A stretch of DNA of 43,115 nt, taken from the NCBI RefSeq assembly GCF_003966225.1, contig NZ_RXNU01000023.1:1-43115 (forward strand). The letters are read 5' to 3'. The translations under genes and the position numbers were made by a program. The notes beneath the pieces are model-generated. The model ran no database searches and had not been told where the DNA came from. It worked only from the letters and a program-made list of their open reading frames with translations. Source of the DNA: Shewanella canadensis. GTDB taxonomy: Bacteria > Pseudomonadota > Gammaproteobacteria > Enterobacterales > Shewanellaceae. Numbering within the stretch: position 1 is the first letter of the stretch; every line of letters begins with the position of its first letter. This document shows, in pieces, positions 32,522-39,971 of the stretch.

Positions 32522-33991
32522 ATGAGTAAGAATCAAGAGAAGTATTCACAGTTAAGAAGCATCATCCCGGAGATGAGAAGAGTTAAGCATATCTACTTCG
32601 TCGGAATCGGCGGTGCGGGTATGGGCGGAATTGCTGAGGTACTCGTTAATGAGGGGTACAAGCTATCCGGTTCCGATATCGCTGAGAATACTGTGACACA
32701 AAGACTTGTCTCTCTGGGTGCCAAGATCCATATAGGGCATCGAGAAGAGCAGGTACATGGCGCAGACGTTGTAGTGGTATCGACGGCGATTAGCGCCGAT
32801 AACCCTGAGTTATTAGAGGCTCAGGCGTTGAGGATCCCGGTTGTCCAGCGGGCAGAGATGCTTGCCGAGTTAATGCGTTACCGTCATGGTGTCGCCGTTG
32901 CGGGAACCCATGGTAAAACCACGACGACCAGTTTAATTGCCAGTGTTTATGGACAAGCTGAGCGCGATCCTACATTCGTTATTGGTGGCCTGCTAAACAG
33001 TGCCGGTACCAATGCCAGATTGGGTAGCAGCCGTTACTTGATCGCCGAAGCGGATGAGAGTGATGCCAGTTTCTTACATCTGCAGCCTATGGTTAGCGTT
33101 GTAACCAACATTGAAGCGGATCATATGGACACCTATGGGGGAGATTTTGAAAAATTGAAATCTACCTTTATCGATTTCCTGCATAACCTACCTTTTTATG
33201 GCGTAGCAGTAATGTGTATCGACGACCCGGTTGTGCGCGAGTTACTGCCTAGGGTAGGCCGTAAGATAGTGACTTATGGTTTTAGCGATGATGCAGACAT
33301 TCAAGCCCTCGACTTCGTGCAAGAAGCGTATCGCAGCCGTTTCATGCTAAGAAGAGCTGGAACTGAAGATATTGAAGTCGTGGTGAACTTACCCGGCCAA
33401 CATAATGTGCTCAATGCGTTGGCTGCGATTGCCGTTGCTACAGAAGATGACATTGAAGATGCGGCAATTATACAGGCACTCGCAGATTTTCAGGGGATTG
33501 GCCGCCGGTTTGAACAATTAGGCTGTTTCGATACCAATAAGGGTGAGATGGTGTTGGTTGATGATTATGGTCATCATCCGAGTGAAGTTGCTGCGACGAT
33601 TAAAGCGGCTAAATCCGGTTGGCCGGATAAACGTTTGGTCATGATTTATCAACCTCACAGGTATAGCCGTACTCGGGATCTCTACGATGATTTTGTCGAA
33701 GTCTTATCTCAAGTGGATTGCTTGTTGTTACTGGATGTTTACGCCGCGGGAGAGTCTCCTGTCCCCGGAGCCGATAGCCGTGCATTATGTCGGTCGATAC
33801 GTCAACGAGGTCAGCTCGACCCTATTTTTGTCTCCGATAGTGAGCAACTGCTCAGTTTACTACCGGATGTTCTCCAAGCGGGAGATCTTGTATTGACTCA
33901 GGGAGCAGGAAATATCGGAACGATAGCTAAACAGTTATCTCAATCTAGCTTAGGTTTCGATTTAGCGGCTTCAGGAACGGGTAAGGAATAA
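32522..33991 (+). CDS. murC: UDP-N-acetylmuramate:L-alanine ligase
   Basis: Adds L-alanine to UDP-MurNAc, the first peptide-forming step. The 489-residue protein has the N-terminal motif YFVGIGGAGMGGIAEVL, the P-loop VAGTHGKTTTTSL (around residue 127), AEADESDASFLHL, VTNIEADHMDTY, and the C-terminal segment VDDYGHHPSEVAATI and YQPHRYSRTRDLYDDF. The length is typical of gammaproteobacteria. It is followed by a 131-base gap with a strong promoter candidate and then ftsQ; the ddlB gene found here in enteric bacteria is missing. Confidence 0.97.
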   Translation: MSKNQEKYSQLRSIIPEMRRVKHIYFVGIGGAGMGGIAEVLVNEGYKLSGSDIAENTVTQRLVSLGAKIHIGHREEQVHGADVVVVSTAISADNPELLEAQALRIPVVQRAEMLAELMRYRHGVAVAGTHGKTTTTSLIASVYGQAERDPTFVIGGLLNSAGTNARLGSSRYLIAEADESDASFLHLQPMVSVVTNIEADHMDTYGGDFEKLKSTFIDFLHNLPFYGVAVMCIDDPVVRELLPRVGRKIVTYGFSDDADIQALDFVQEAYRSRFMLRRAGTEDIEVVVNLPGQHNVLNALAAIAVATEDDIEDAAIIQALADFQGIGRRFEQLGCFDTNKGEMVLVDDYGHHPSEVAATIKAAKSGWPDKRLVMIYQPHRYSRTRDLYDDFVEVLSQVDCLLLLDVYAAGESPVPGADSRALCRSIRQRGQLDPIFVSDSEQLLSLLPDVLQAGDLVLTQGAGNIGTIAKQLSQSSLGFDLAASGTGKE

Positions 33992-34026
33992 ATTTGAAAG
34001 ATATCTCATTGCCGATGTATCGGATT

Positions 34027-34054
34027 TTGACCCCACGAATAAGGTCTATATAAT
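34027..34054 (+). promoter_or_regulatory. Strong candidate promoter for ftsQAZ
   Basis: TTGACC (34027-34032), a 16-bp spacer and a perfect TATAAT (34049-34054) match the sigma-70 consensus at 11 of 12. This is one of the two strongest matches in the dcw region. It lies in the murC-ftsQ gap, 69 bases before the ftsQ GTG, so FtsQ, FtsA and FtsZ could be made independently of the upstream promoter. E. coli also has promoters before ftsQ, but there ddlB precedes it. Confidence 0.75.
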
Positions 34055-34122
34055 GGCCGGTTTTCTGTGGTTCATTAGTATATTAACGTTTTCGTTAAAA
34101 TCTAGATTAGGGTTGAATATCT

Positions 34123-34887
34123 GTGTCTTGGGCTGAGATAGGTCAAAGGTGGAAATTGAGGCTGGTGCAGGTCGATTGGTATCTGTGTCTTGGGCTCCTG
34201 TTTTTGCTCTTGGTAGTACTCAGTTTATCAATGGGAGCTTGGAAACTTAATCTGATTGTTAATGACGCCGAGGCATTGCCTATCGAGGCGGTGGCAATCA
34301 GAGGAGAGCGTGCCAGAACCTCTGATGAAGAGATACAGGTCGCACTGCAGGACTTAATGAAGAGAAGCTTTTTCTCGGCAGATGTCAATCAAGTGCAGGA
34401 TGCATTAGAGGCGTTGCCATGGGTTTACCAGGCTTCGGTACGGCGTGAATGGCCTGCAAAGCTAAAGGTTTACCTGGTTGAGCAACAAGTCGTCGCTCAT
34501 TGGAATGGAGATGCCTGGCTCAATATTCATGGGCAGGTATTTGATGCACCTAAAAGGTCTGATACTGGGCCTTTGCCTCTGCTTGCTGGCCCGGAAGGGC
34601 AATCGAAAGTGGTATTAACCACATATCGGCAAGTTAGCGAGTTGTTGAAGATAAATGGTTTCAAGTTAGACAGTCTAAGTTTGAGTCCGAGACATGCATG
34701 GCATGGTTCATTAGATAACGGAATTATGCTCGAATTAGGCAGAGAAGATAAAATGGCAAGGATACAAAGATTTATCAATGTGTATCCGACACTGGTTAAG
34801 CAGCCAAAGCCAGTTGCCAAGGTAGATTTGCGCTACGACACCGGATTAGCCGTAGGTTGGGAAAATGCACAGAAAGAGAGCCAGTAA
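34123..34887 (+). CDS. ftsQ: Cell division protein FtsQ
   Basis: A bitopic inner-membrane divisome protein that forms FtsQLB and recruits later proteins. The 254-residue protein has a short cytoplasmic N-terminus, a transmembrane helix at about 20-40 (LCLGLLFLLLVVLSLSMGAW), a periplasmic POTRA domain (from LPIEAVAIRGERARTSDEEI) and a beta domain with LPWVYQASVRREWPAKLKVY, EQQVVAHWN and LPLLAGPEGQ. The start is GTG at 34123 with TTAGGG upstream; no ATG is available nearby in frame. It has its own promoter candidate and is 3 bases from ftsA. Confidence 0.93.
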   Translation: MSWAEIGQRWKLRLVQVDWYLCLGLLFLLLVVLSLSMGAWKLNLIVNDAEALPIEAVAIRGERARTSDEEIQVALQDLMKRSFFSADVNQVQDALEALPWVYQASVRREWPAKLKVYLVEQQVVAHWNGDAWLNIHGQVFDAPKRSDTGPLPLLAGPEGQSKVVLTTYRQVSELLKINGFKLDSLSLSPRHAWHGSLDNGIMLELGREDKMARIQRFINVYPTLVKQPKPVAKVDLRYDTGLAVGWENAQKESQ

Positions 34888-34890
34888 ATA

Positions 34891-36126
34891 ATGACCAAGA
34901 ATCAAGATAGAAATCTGATCGTTGGATTAGACATAGGAACCTCAAAGGTTGCTGTGATCATAGGTGAAGTGCTACCCGATGGTGAGATCAGTGTTGTCGG
35001 GTTGGGGAATCATCAGTCCAGAGGCATGGACAAAGGTGGTGTAAACGATCTCGATTCTATTGTGCGCAGTGTACAGCGAGCGTTAGATCAGGCCGAGTTG
35101 ATGGCCGATTGCCAGGTTTCATCGGTATATTTGGGTATTTCTGGTAAACATATCGATTGTCAGAATGAAAATGGTATGGTCTCGATCAATGATGAAGAGG
35201 TCACGCAGGATGACGTCGACAATGTGATTCACACGGCGCGTTCGGTAAAAATTCCTACTGAGCGCCGCATATTGCACGTGTTGCCACAAGAGTATGCAAT
35301 TGATGTACAGGACGGCATTAAGAGCCCTATCGGTATGTCAGGCATGCGTATGGAGGCGAAGGTTCATATCGTGACATGCGCGAATGATATGGCAAAAAAT
35401 ATTACCAAGAGTGTCGAGCGATGTGGACTTAAGGTGGATGACTTAGTGTTTTCTGCCATCGCCTCTGCGGACTCAGTTTTGACTAATGATGAGAAGGACT
35501 TAGGTGTCTGTCTAGTCGACATCGGTGGTGGGACAACAGATCTGGCGGTATATACCAACGGTGCATTGCGTCATTGCGCTGTGGTGCCAGTTGCCGGTAA
35601 TCAGGTGACTAACGATATCGCAAAAATTTTCAGAACACCACTTTCTCATGCGGAACAAATTAAGGTTCAATTTGCCAGTGCTCGTAGCTCCATGGTTAGC
35701 CGTGAAGACAGTATTGAAGTTCCTTCTGTCGGTGGACGGCCATCCAGAACCATGTCCAGACATACATTGGCAGAAGTGGTTGAGCCCAGGTATCAAGAGT
35801 TATTTGAGTTAGTGCTCAAAGAGTTAAGAGATTCAGGATTAGAAGATCAGATCGCAGCTGGTATCGTCCTAACAGGTGGAACATCCTCCATTGAAGGGGC
35901 GGTAGATGTGGCTGAAGCCACATTTGGTATGCCAGTGAGAGTAGCAACACCACTACCGGTGAAAGGGTTATTTGAATATGTGGATCAACCTATCTATTCG
36001 ACAGGGGTAGGCTTGTTACACTACGGAGCAAGAAGGGTCGTCGAGCGACAGTTCGAGCGTCCTGAGCGTCAAGGGGTTACCAGTCTTTGGAATCGGGTTC
36101 AAAGCTGGTTTAAAGGTGAGTTTTAA
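34891..36126 (+). CDS. ftsA: Cell division protein FtsA
   Basis: An actin-like ATPase that attaches FtsZ filaments to the inner membrane. The 411-residue protein starts MTKNQDRNLIVGLDIGTSKV with the phosphate-1 motif, has the inserted 1C domain (about 85-165), phosphate-2 motif LVDIGGGTTDLAVY and adenosine motif IVLTGGTSSIEGAVDVAE. The C-terminal amphipathic helix SLWNRVQSWFKGEF, which binds the membrane in the family, is present. It lies 3 bases after ftsQ and 76 bases before ftsZ. Confidence 0.97.
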   Translation: MTKNQDRNLIVGLDIGTSKVAVIIGEVLPDGEISVVGLGNHQSRGMDKGGVNDLDSIVRSVQRALDQAELMADCQVSSVYLGISGKHIDCQNENGMVSINDEEVTQDDVDNVIHTARSVKIPTERRILHVLPQEYAIDVQDGIKSPIGMSGMRMEAKVHIVTCANDMAKNITKSVERCGLKVDDLVFSAIASADSVLTNDEKDLGVCLVDIGGGTTDLAVYTNGALRHCAVVPVAGNQVTNDIAKIFRTPLSHAEQIKVQFASARSSMVSREDSIEVPSVGGRPSRTMSRHTLAEVVEPRYQELFELVLKELRDSGLEDQIAAGIVLTGGTSSIEGAVDVAEATFGMPVRVATPLPVKGLFEYVDQPIYSTGVGLLHYGARRVVERQFERPERQGVTSLWNRVQSWFKGEF

Positions 36127-36202
36127 TAGTTTAAGAATATGAGCGACAGGCTTAATCGATTAACTATTTTACATATAACGCAGGCAAAACGGAGAGAAGA
36201 CC

Positions 36203-37372
36203 ATGTTTGAGATCATGGATAGTCATACTGATGAAGCGGTGATCAAGGTCATCGGTGTCGGTGGCGGCGGTGGCAATGCCATCGAACATATGGTTAAACA
36301 CAACATCGAAGGTGTTGAGTTTGTTGCAACCAATACAGATGCACAAGCATTAAGAAAATCTTCAGCAGGATCAACCATTCAACTTGGACGTGATATCACT
36401 AAAGGGTTGGGAGCAGGGGCAAATCCAGAAATTGGGCGCCTGGCAGCCGAGGAAGATAAAGAAAATATCAGAAATGCCATTAAAGGTTCTGACATGATCT
36501 TTATTGCCGCAGGTATGGGTGGCGGTACGGGTACAGGTGCTGCGCCAGTTGTTGCTGAAGTTGCTAAAGAAGAAGGCATCTTAACCGTTGCTGTTGTAAC
36601 TAAGCCTTTCCCATTCGAGGGAAAGAAGCGCATGTCGTATGCCGATCAAGGTATCGCTGAGCTTGCCAAGTCTGTGGATTCGTTAATTACCATTCCTAAT
36701 GAGAAACTACTTAAAGTATTAGGCCGTGGTACGTCATTGTTAGATGCTTTTGCCGCGGCAAATAACGTATTGCTAGGTGCAGTCCAAGGTATCGCAGAGC
36801 TGATCACTCGACCTGGTTTGATCAACGTGGATTTCGCAGACGTGAAAACCGTGATGTCTGAGATGGGTAATGCCATGATGGGTACGGGTGTAGCCAGTGG
36901 TGAAGACCGTGCGGAAGAAGCAGCAGAAGCGGCTGTTGCCAGTCCTCTACTGGAAGATATCGATCTTGCCGGTGCTCGTGGTGTACTTGTTAACATTACG
37001 GCCGGTATGGACATGAGTATTGAAGAGTTTGAGACAGTGGGTAACCACGTTAAAGCTTATGCATCTGATAATGCTACAGTCGTCGTGGGAGCGGTAATCG
37101 ATCCTGAAATGAGCGATGAGTTGCGTGTGACCGTCGTTGCTACCGGAATTGGCGGAGAAAAGAAGGCTGATATTCAGTTGGTGACTAAACCTGCTCCGCG
37201 TCCAGAGCCTATCGTGACACCAGAAGTTCGTCCAGAGACAGTATCTGAAGAATTTATAGCTCAGCCAATGGCGACAGGAAATGTTGTGCCAGTTGCTCAA
37301 ACTGCACCAGCACCAAAAAATGAAGCTGATTATCTGGATATTCCTGCATTCTTGCGTAAGCAAGCTGATTAA
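36203..37372 (+). CDS. ftsZ: Cell division protein FtsZ
   Basis: A tubulin-like GTPase that forms the cytokinetic ring. The 389-residue protein has IGVGGGGGNAIEHMV near the N-terminus, the tubulin signature GGGTGTG (106-112), the T7-loop NVDFADVKTVM and a flexible Pro-rich linker (about 320-372). It ends with the conserved C-terminal peptide DYLDIPAFLRKQAD, the docking site for FtsA, ZipA and SlmA. The ATG start follows CGGAGAGAAG. The 201-base gap after it contains a promoter candidate for lpxC and no clear terminator. Confidence 0.98.
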   Translation: MFEIMDSHTDEAVIKVIGVGGGGGNAIEHMVKHNIEGVEFVATNTDAQALRKSSAGSTIQLGRDITKGLGAGANPEIGRLAAEEDKENIRNAIKGSDMIFIAAGMGGGTGTGAAPVVAEVAKEEGILTVAVVTKPFPFEGKKRMSYADQGIAELAKSVDSLITIPNEKLLKVLGRGTSLLDAFAAANNVLLGAVQGIAELITRPGLINVDFADVKTVMSEMGNAMMGTGVASGEDRAEEAAEAAVASPLLEDIDLAGARGVLVNITAGMDMSIEEFETVGNHVKAYASDNATVVVGAVIDPEMSDELRVTVVATGIGGEKKADIQLVTKPAPRPEPIVTPEVRPETVSEEFIAQPMATGNVVPVAQTAPAPKNEADYLDIPAFLRKQAD

Positions 37373-37464
37373 ATGTAGTTTTGGTGTACAGCTTTTAATT
37401 AAGCAGTCTACGTTTTGCTAAGGCGACTTTTTTCAGTTTCGCGATGGTGATGGGTAGTAGAATT

Positions 37465-37493
37465 TTGGCTAATTTGCAAAGATATGTTAGCAT
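37465..37493 (+). promoter_or_regulatory. Candidate lpxC promoter
   Basis: TTGGCT (37465-37470), a 17-bp spacer and TAGCAT (37488-37493) match the sigma-70 consensus at 8 of 12, about 80 bases before the lpxC start. No intrinsic terminator is seen after ftsZ, so read-through from the dcw cluster is also possible. Confidence 0.45.
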
Positions 37494-37573
37494 ATCCGAC
37501 CAGCCGCGCCTGTATATAGAGAACTATCCTATTACAGGTTTGAGCTTTTTTGTTGAGATGAACGGGTAATAGA

Positions 37574-38491
37574 ATGATTTTTCAAAGAACTGTTAAAGAA
37601 ATGGTTAAAACCACTGGAGTCGGATTGCATTCCGGCAATAAGGTGACTTTGAGCATCAAACCCGCACCCGTTAATACAGGGATTGTACTCGTGCGTACCG
37701 ACCTTGAACCTGCAGTGACTATTCCAGCCAAAGCAGATTTAGTTCGTGAAACGACTATGTGTACGGCACTTGTCAATGATGACGGTGTACGTATCTCAAC
37801 AATTGAGCATCTGTTCGCAGCACTTGCGGGCCTAGGTATCGATAACGCTGTTATTGAAGTCGATGCCCCGGAGATCCCAATCATGGATGGCAGCGCCAGC
37901 CCATGGGTATTCCTACTTCAATCAGTTGGGATTCAAGAGCAAGCGTCGGCTAAGAAATACCTAAGAATCAAAAACACTGTGCGTGTTGAAGATGGTGATA
38001 AATGGGCTGAACTAAAACCCTTTAAAGGTTTTAGAGTCGATTTTGCAATCGACTTTAATCACCCTGAAATCGCCCGTAGTCAACAACACATGGTAATGGA
38101 TTTTTCTACTTCAGCATTTGTGCGCGATATAAGTCGAGCGAGAACATTCGGCTTTATGCGTGATATCGAATACTTGAGAGCTAACAATTTAGCCCTGGGT
38201 GGAAGTATGGAAAATGCAGTTGTGCTTGACGAATATCGTGTCCTCAACCCCGATGGTCTGCGTTATGAGGATGAATTCGTTAAACATAAGATTTTAGATG
38301 CTTTCGGTGATCTCTATGTTGCTGGTTATGCCATTGTTGGTGAATTCTGTGCATTCAAAACCGGGCATGCGTTAAATAACCAATTAGTGCGTGCTTTGTT
38401 AGCGCAGCAAGATGCCTGGGAACTGGTCAGCTTCGAAAAAGACGAAGCACCTGTGAGCTTCTCTGTACCAGCAGGTGCAGTGTTCGCTTAA
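37574..38491 (+). CDS. lpxC: UDP-3-O-acyl-N-acetylglucosamine deacetylase
   Basis: Zinc-dependent deacetylase and committed step of lipid A synthesis in the cytoplasm. The 305-residue protein equals E. coli LpxC in length and has the three zinc ligands at the same numbers: His79 (STIEHLFAAL), His238 and Asp242 (VKHKILDAFGD). The general acid/base histidine is in KTGHALNN. It is preceded by a promoter candidate in the ftsZ-lpxC gap and ends at a strong hairpin terminator located inside the convergent dciA gene. Family knowledge: LpxC level is set by FtsH proteolysis through the C-terminus; the tail here (SVPAGAVFA) ends in hydrophobic residues similar to other gammaproteobacteria. Confidence 0.98.
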   Translation: MIFQRTVKEMVKTTGVGLHSGNKVTLSIKPAPVNTGIVLVRTDLEPAVTIPAKADLVRETTMCTALVNDDGVRISTIEHLFAALAGLGIDNAVIEVDAPEIPIMDGSASPWVFLLQSVGIQEQASAKKYLRIKNTVRVEDGDKWAELKPFKGFRVDFAIDFNHPEIARSQQHMVMDFSTSAFVRDISRARTFGFMRDIEYLRANNLALGGSMENAVVLDEYRVLNPDGLRYEDEFVKHKILDAFGDLYVAGYAIVGEFCAFKTGHALNNQLVRALLAQQDAWELVSFEKDEAPVSFSVPAGAVFA

Positions 38492-38532
38492 TCGATAGAT
38501 TAAAAGAACTCAGAGTTACTTAATTGCTAACG

Positions 38533-38985
38533 CTAAGATTGCCTTGAACGGCTGGCTAATGCAGCCAGCCGTTTTAGTTTCTCTGCTAAAGAACCCTCCG
38601 TATGTTCGGCCAATGCTTCAATATGGGAAGCTGCTGTTTCACTGATGTGATGTTGAGGGATTTTGGGCTTTGTTTCATACAAAACCAGACTCGGGTTGAC
38701 TTTAACTTCGATAGCGGAGAGCATGGGTAGCGTTTCGGCTTGTAGCTGTTGTAAAATTTTGGCTTTCTGGAAGTTTATTCTTGCGGCCCATGCAGCTGAA
38801 GTCGTTTCAATAACAAGAACACCCTGTCGAAGATTCGCAACTTTTAGTTGCTGCGACACCGGACCTGCTAACACCTGTTTCACGTAATGATTCAAGTGTA
38901 ATAGAAGTTCTGCTTTTTCAGCAAGATTAGGCATTTGCCCTTGCTGATGCAGTAATTGGCTTAGGTCCTGCGGGGGCTTTTTCAT
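38533..38985 (-). CDS. dciA: DciA-family (DUF721) protein, probable replicative helicase loader
   Basis: A 150-residue protein with a DUF721/DciA N-terminal domain (about 1-100): QDLSQLLHQQGQMPNLAEKA, then LNHYVKQVLAGPVSQQLKV and NLRQGVLVIETTSAAWAARI, the strand-rich KH-like core, followed by a lysine/arginine-rich tail likely to be flexible. In Vibrio and many bacteria lacking DnaC, DciA helps the replicative helicase DnaB onto DNA; that role is inferred here. I use ATG at 38985 (MKKPPQ); a TTG at 39036 would add 17 unlikely residues and overlap the divergent M23 gene. The last codons contain the lpxC terminator on the opposite strand. Confidence 0.85.
   Translation of the reverse strand: MKKPPQDLSQLLHQQGQMPNLAEKAELLLHLNHYVKQVLAGPVSQQLKVANLRQGVLVIETTSAAWAARINFQKAKILQQLQAETLPMLSAIEVKVNPSLVLYETKPKIPQHHISETAASHIEALAEHTEGSLAEKLKRLAALASRSRQS
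38547..38575 (+). terminator. lpxC terminator inside the 3' end of dciA
   Basis: AACGGCTGGCT (38547-38557) pairs perfectly with AGCCAGCCGTT (38563-38573) over 11 bp, with loop AATGC, followed by a run of four T residues (38572-38575) on the plus strand. It lies 55 bases after the lpxC stop codon and inside dciA, whose codons for RLAALASR it covers. The minus strand has no U-run after it, so it should stop lpxC transcription only. Confidence 0.82.
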
Positions 38986-39012
38986 ATGATAACAAAATGG
39001 CTTAATTAGGCT

Positions 39013-39912
39013 ATGAGTGTAACAGTTTTTATTCAAGGTCGAAATGGCGCCTCTCGATGGCAGCCTGGTAAACGTTGGCTGTTGTTACCTGTTCTATTAA
39101 TAGCAGCAGGTTCAGGTCTATACCAGCACAGTGCCAAACAAATTCTGCAACAGCAGACCAATGTCGATAATGAGCGAGTTGCGCGTGAAGCGCAAAAAGA
39201 CGAGCTCATAGAGCTTAAAGGTGCGACTGAAGCCCAACTGGCTATGCTCGTAACCCATGTTGCCCGCATACAAGCGAAGGTGACGCGTCTTGAGGCTCTC
39301 GGTCAGCAAGTTGCAAAAAATAATCAATTAGAAGATCAATTTGATTTCTCTTCCGAAGTCGGTGTGGGTGGCCTGAGTGAATTAGGCGCCAATATCGAGC
39401 TAGACCAGCTTATCTCAGACATGGATAAGTTAGTATCACGAATAGATAATAATAATGTTCAGCTTTCAATACTTGAAACAGTATCATCTAATCTCCATAT
39501 AGATGAAGAACGTTATATATCTGGGCGGCCCATCCAAAAAGGATGGTTATCATCGCCCTACGGTTTACGAAATGACCCTTTTAATGGGCGGAGAACTGTG
39601 CATAAAGGCATCGACTTCGCCGGAAAAGAGGGAACCAATGTGGTCGCCACCGCTGGCGGTGTGATCACATGGGCAGGCAGAATGTTTGGCTATGGTGAGC
39701 TTGTAGAGATAGATCATGGAAATGGTTTACGAACTCGCTATGGACACAATAAGTCTTTGTTAGTTACCGTAGGTGATGTCATCGCCAAAGGCGAGAATAT
39801 CGCCAAAATGGGAAGTACCGGGCGCTCGACCGGACCCCATGTGCATTATGAAGTGTTGCGGGGTGGACAGCAGATAGATCCGCAGAAATTTGTCTACCGC
39901 AAAGCAGGTTAA
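39013..39912 (+). CDS. M23 (LytM-type) peptidase-domain membrane protein
   Basis: A 299-residue inner-membrane-anchored protein. It has an N-terminal basic segment, a transmembrane helix (about 22-37, LLLPVLLIAAGSGLYQ), a coiled-coil region (about 41-165, LIELKGATEAQLAML) and a C-terminal M23 domain (about 175-295). The zinc ligands His197 and Asp201 (HKGIDFAG) and His278 (HVHYE), plus the catalytic His245 (YGH), are all present, so endopeptidase activity on peptidoglycan is plausible; regulators such as EnvC lack these. The target bond is unknown. It starts divergently from dciA with a 27-base gap and precedes secA by 59 bases, the place of secM in enteric bacteria. The gene looks like a typical Shewanella/Vibrio neighbour of secA. 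Confidence 0.88.
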   Translation: MSVTVFIQGRNGASRWQPGKRWLLLPVLLIAAGSGLYQHSAKQILQQQTNVDNERVAREAQKDELIELKGATEAQLAMLVTHVARIQAKVTRLEALGQQVAKNNQLEDQFDFSSEVGVGGLSELGANIELDQLISDMDKLVSRIDNNNVQLSILETVSSNLHIDEERYISGRPIQKGWLSSPYGLRNDPFNGRRTVHKGIDFAGKEGTNVVATAGGVITWAGRMFGYGELVEIDHGNGLRTRYGHNKSLLVTVGDVIAKGENIAKMGSTGRSTGPHVHYEVLRGGQQIDPQKFVYRKAG

Positions 39913-39971
39913 TATAAAATTAGGCTTTTGACTCAATCGGGACTTGGCCAACAACATAAAAAGTGGTTCAG

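Noticed and set aside
39928..39960. TTGACT before secA as a promoter
   Set aside because: No acceptable -10 element at 16-18 bp spacing.
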